Below, in pieces: positions 5,832 to 7,295 of a stretch of 7,295 nucleotides of DNA. The DNA lies in the NCBI GenBank assembly GCA_013696835.1, contig JACCXV010000299.1, positions 1-7,295 on the forward strand, written 5' to 3'. The DNA comes from Gemmatimonadota bacterium (lineage in GTDB: Bacteria > Gemmatimonadota > Gemmatimonadetes > JACCXV01). A program made the position numbers and the translations under genes. Below the pieces are notes generated by a model. It saw only the letters and a program-made list of their open reading frames with translations, was not told where the DNA came from and did no database searches. Numbering within the stretch: position 1 is the stretch's first letter; each line of letters begins with the position of its first letter.

Positions 5832-7295
5832 GAGCCGCGGCGGCAGCCTTCGCCTTCGCCTTCGCCTTCACTTGCCTCGCCCATTCGGCGGGCCTCGCGC
5901 AGGGCACCGTGCCTCGTCACGGGGTGCTCGAGCTCTCCTTCGTCCACACCGGGACGGTCGGCAACCCGCACGCGGCGCTTTCCGCCACGGCCAGCTTCCG
6001 CTCGCCCGCCGGCCGCACCCACGAGATTCCGCTGTTCTGGGACGGAGGCGCCGCGTGGAAGGTGCGCTTCTCGCCGGACGCGACCGGGACCTGGCGATGG
6101 TCCACACGCTCCGGCAATCCCGGCCTGAATGGACGGTCGGGATCGTTCACCTGCGGGGCGTCGGGGCTGCAAGGCGGCATCGTGACAATGCCCGGCTCGC
6201 CCTACCACTTCCAGCGCCAGAGCGGGAGGCCCTTCTGGTGGCAGGGCGAGACCCAGTGGATCCTGTTCGGAAACCTCCCCGGCGAGAACCTGACCCGTGC
6301 GACGACCCTGAACTTCCTCGATCGGCGCTCGGCGCAGGGGTTCAACGTCATCCACGCGGCGCTCGACACGCCCTACGGCGGGTCGGCCGTCGACGGCCGC
6401 GGAACCCCTAACCCCGACTACTTCCGCGAAGTCGACCTTCGGGTCGCCCACGCCAACGGGCGCGGGATCACCGTGGGCCTCGTGCTCGCCTGGGGGACGC
6501 GCTGGAAGGCCTATCCGTCCGACGCGGCGCGGCTGCGCTACGCGCGCTACGTCGCCGCTCGCTATGCCGCGTACAACGTGTACTTCGTCGTCGCGAACGA
6601 ATGGCGTGACGGGCTCTCGGCGAGCCAGGTACGCGCGATCGGCTCCGAGCTGCAGCAGAGCGATCCCCACGAGCGCCTGATCGCGAACCATTCGTTCGGC
6701 CCATCGAAGGCGGACGGGCCGGTGGGCGACGAGGGGTCGGTGGAGCAGTTCGCCGAGCAGCCGTGGATGGGCTTCGGGGACTACCAGCAGCTCTACGACC
6801 GCCTGCACCAGCGGATCCTGGTCGCCCGCGACCACTCCAAGCCGGTCGTCAACGCGGAGTACGGCTACTTCCTGCGTGACCAGGACGGGGACGGGCACGT
6901 TGACAAGAACAACAGCTTCACGCTCGACCACGTGCGGTTCGCCAGCTGGGACATCGCCATGGCCGGAGGGTATTTCGTGACCGGCTTCGCCACGACGTAC
7001 CTCGGCGGGATCCGCGACGAGGGGCCGTTCGATCCGCAGGCCTCGGCCAACCGGCCCTGGGAGGAGGACGCGAGGCTGATCCGGCGCCTGTTCGACACCC
7101 TGGGGTGGCTCGACTGGTGGAAGCTCAAGCCCTCGGACGGCATGCTGAGTGCCACCGCCGGCCGCGCGAGCGACGAGGTCGTCAGCAACCCCGACGGCTG
7201 GTTCTTCGCGCCTCCGCCACGGACGCACTGGGCGCTGGCCGAAGTCGGACGGCAGTACGTGGCCTACCTGCGCGGGAACGCCGGAGCGCACCAGC
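5828..7295 (+). CDS. secreted DUF5060 / apiosidase-like (DUF4038, GH140-like) glycoside hydrolase, partial
   Basis: Predicted exported carbohydrate-active enzyme; 489 residues are visible and the C-terminus is cut by the right edge. Residues 1-25 look like a signal peptide (hydrophobic Ala/Phe core, likely cleavage after AGLAQ). Residues about 30-110 match the DUF5060 beta-sandwich pattern (LELSF, then ATASFRSPAG, IPLFWDGG, WKVRFSPDATGTWRWS). Residues about 125-435 look like the apiosidase-like TIM barrel: RPFWWQGETQWILF (134-147), YFREVDLRVAHANGRGITVGLV (around 198-219) and MAGGYFVTGFATTYLGG (378-394). Candidate catalytic carboxylates are E258 (VVANEWRD) and E344 (VNAEYGYF), placed as acid/base and nucleophile in clan GH-A barrels; this is inference. 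An EF-hand-like DQDGDGHVDKNN loop follows at 351-362. A plant cell-wall glycan target is plausible but unproven. The start at 5828 gives the complete signal peptide and overlaps the upstream stop by 4 nt. Confidence 0.85.
   Translation, partial: MRAAAAAFAFAFAFTCLAHSAGLAQGTVPRHGVLELSFVHTGTVGNPHAALSATASFRSPAGRTHEIPLFWDGGAAWKVRFSPDATGTWRWSTRSGNPGLNGRSGSFTCGASGLQGGIVTMPGSPYHFQRQSGRPFWWQGETQWILFGNLPGENLTRATTLNFLDRRSAQGFNVIHAALDTPYGGSAVDGRGTPNPDYFREVDLRVAHANGRGITVGLVLAWGTRWKAYPSDAARLRYARYVAARYAAYNVYFVVANEWRDGLSASQVRAIGSELQQSDPHERLIANHSFGPSKADGPVGDEGSVEQFAEQPWMGFGDYQQLYDRLHQRILVARDHSKPVVNAEYGYFLRDQDGDGHVDKNNSFTLDHVRFASWDIAMAGGYFVTGFATTYLGGIRDEGPFDPQASANRPWEEDARLIRRLFDTLGWLDWWKLKPSDGMLSATAGRASDEVVSNPDGWFFAPPPRTHWALAEVGRQYVAYLRGNAGAHQ
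5846..5869 (+). repeat. four tandem GCCTTC hexamers in the signal-peptide codons
   Basis: Four exact consecutive copies of GCCTTC encode Ala-Phe four times in the hydrophobic core of the hydrolase signal peptide. Changes in copy number would keep frame and alter only the length of the core. Confidence 0.9.

Noticed and set aside
5780..7291. Long open frame (503 codons) on the minus strand
   Set aside because: It is antisense to the hydrolase, which has clear domain motifs and a signal peptide; the minus-strand product has none.

Overview
This is a GC-rich window (roughly two-thirds G+C, with strong G/C preference at third codon positions). It carries five protein-coding loci in two divergent blocks. 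The MacB-like permease has the duplicated core/FtsX layout of the ADOP (acidobacterial duplicated orphan permease) type, which is abundant in Acidobacteriota, Gemmatimonadota and related soil lineages. Together with the base composition this suggests such an organism. That assignment is inference; no rRNA or marker gene is present.

Left block (minus strand, 4045 down to 1) is a three-gene operon for a MacAB-type tripartite ABC transporter. The order is a membrane-anchored HlyD/MacA-like adaptor (TTG start), a LolD/MacB-class ATPase with a strong ribosome binding site, and a large permease that starts 1 nt after the ATPase stop and runs off the left edge. The permease reading frame is broken once, near 1531-1538, by what looks like a single missing base. 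Both sides of the break read as clean permease, so it is either a sequencing error or a very recent lesion.

The 385-bp intergenic region (4046-4430) separates the blocks and should contain both divergent promoters. It has a perfect 13-bp inverted repeat with a 6-nt loop at 4235-4266, flanked on each side by weak ECF-sigma-like promoter candidates.

Right block (plus strand, 4431 to the right edge) begins with an intact short-chain dehydrogenase/reductase (SDR) of the stress-protein YghA/YhxC-like type, with an unusual Lys/Pro/Gln-rich N-terminal tail. Next, 45 nt later, is a second SDR that keeps only its N-terminal nucleotide-binding segment (pseudogene). Last is a secreted DUF5060 plus apiosidase-like (DUF4038/GH140-like) glycoside hydrolase, truncated by the right edge. 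The dead SDR frame ends in an ATGA overlap with the hydrolase start.

No mobile element, CRISPR array or tRNA/rRNA was found. I see no clearly new biological system. The most unusual items are the intergenic hairpin, the permease frameshift, and the decayed-SDR/mini-cistron junction ahead of the hydrolase.
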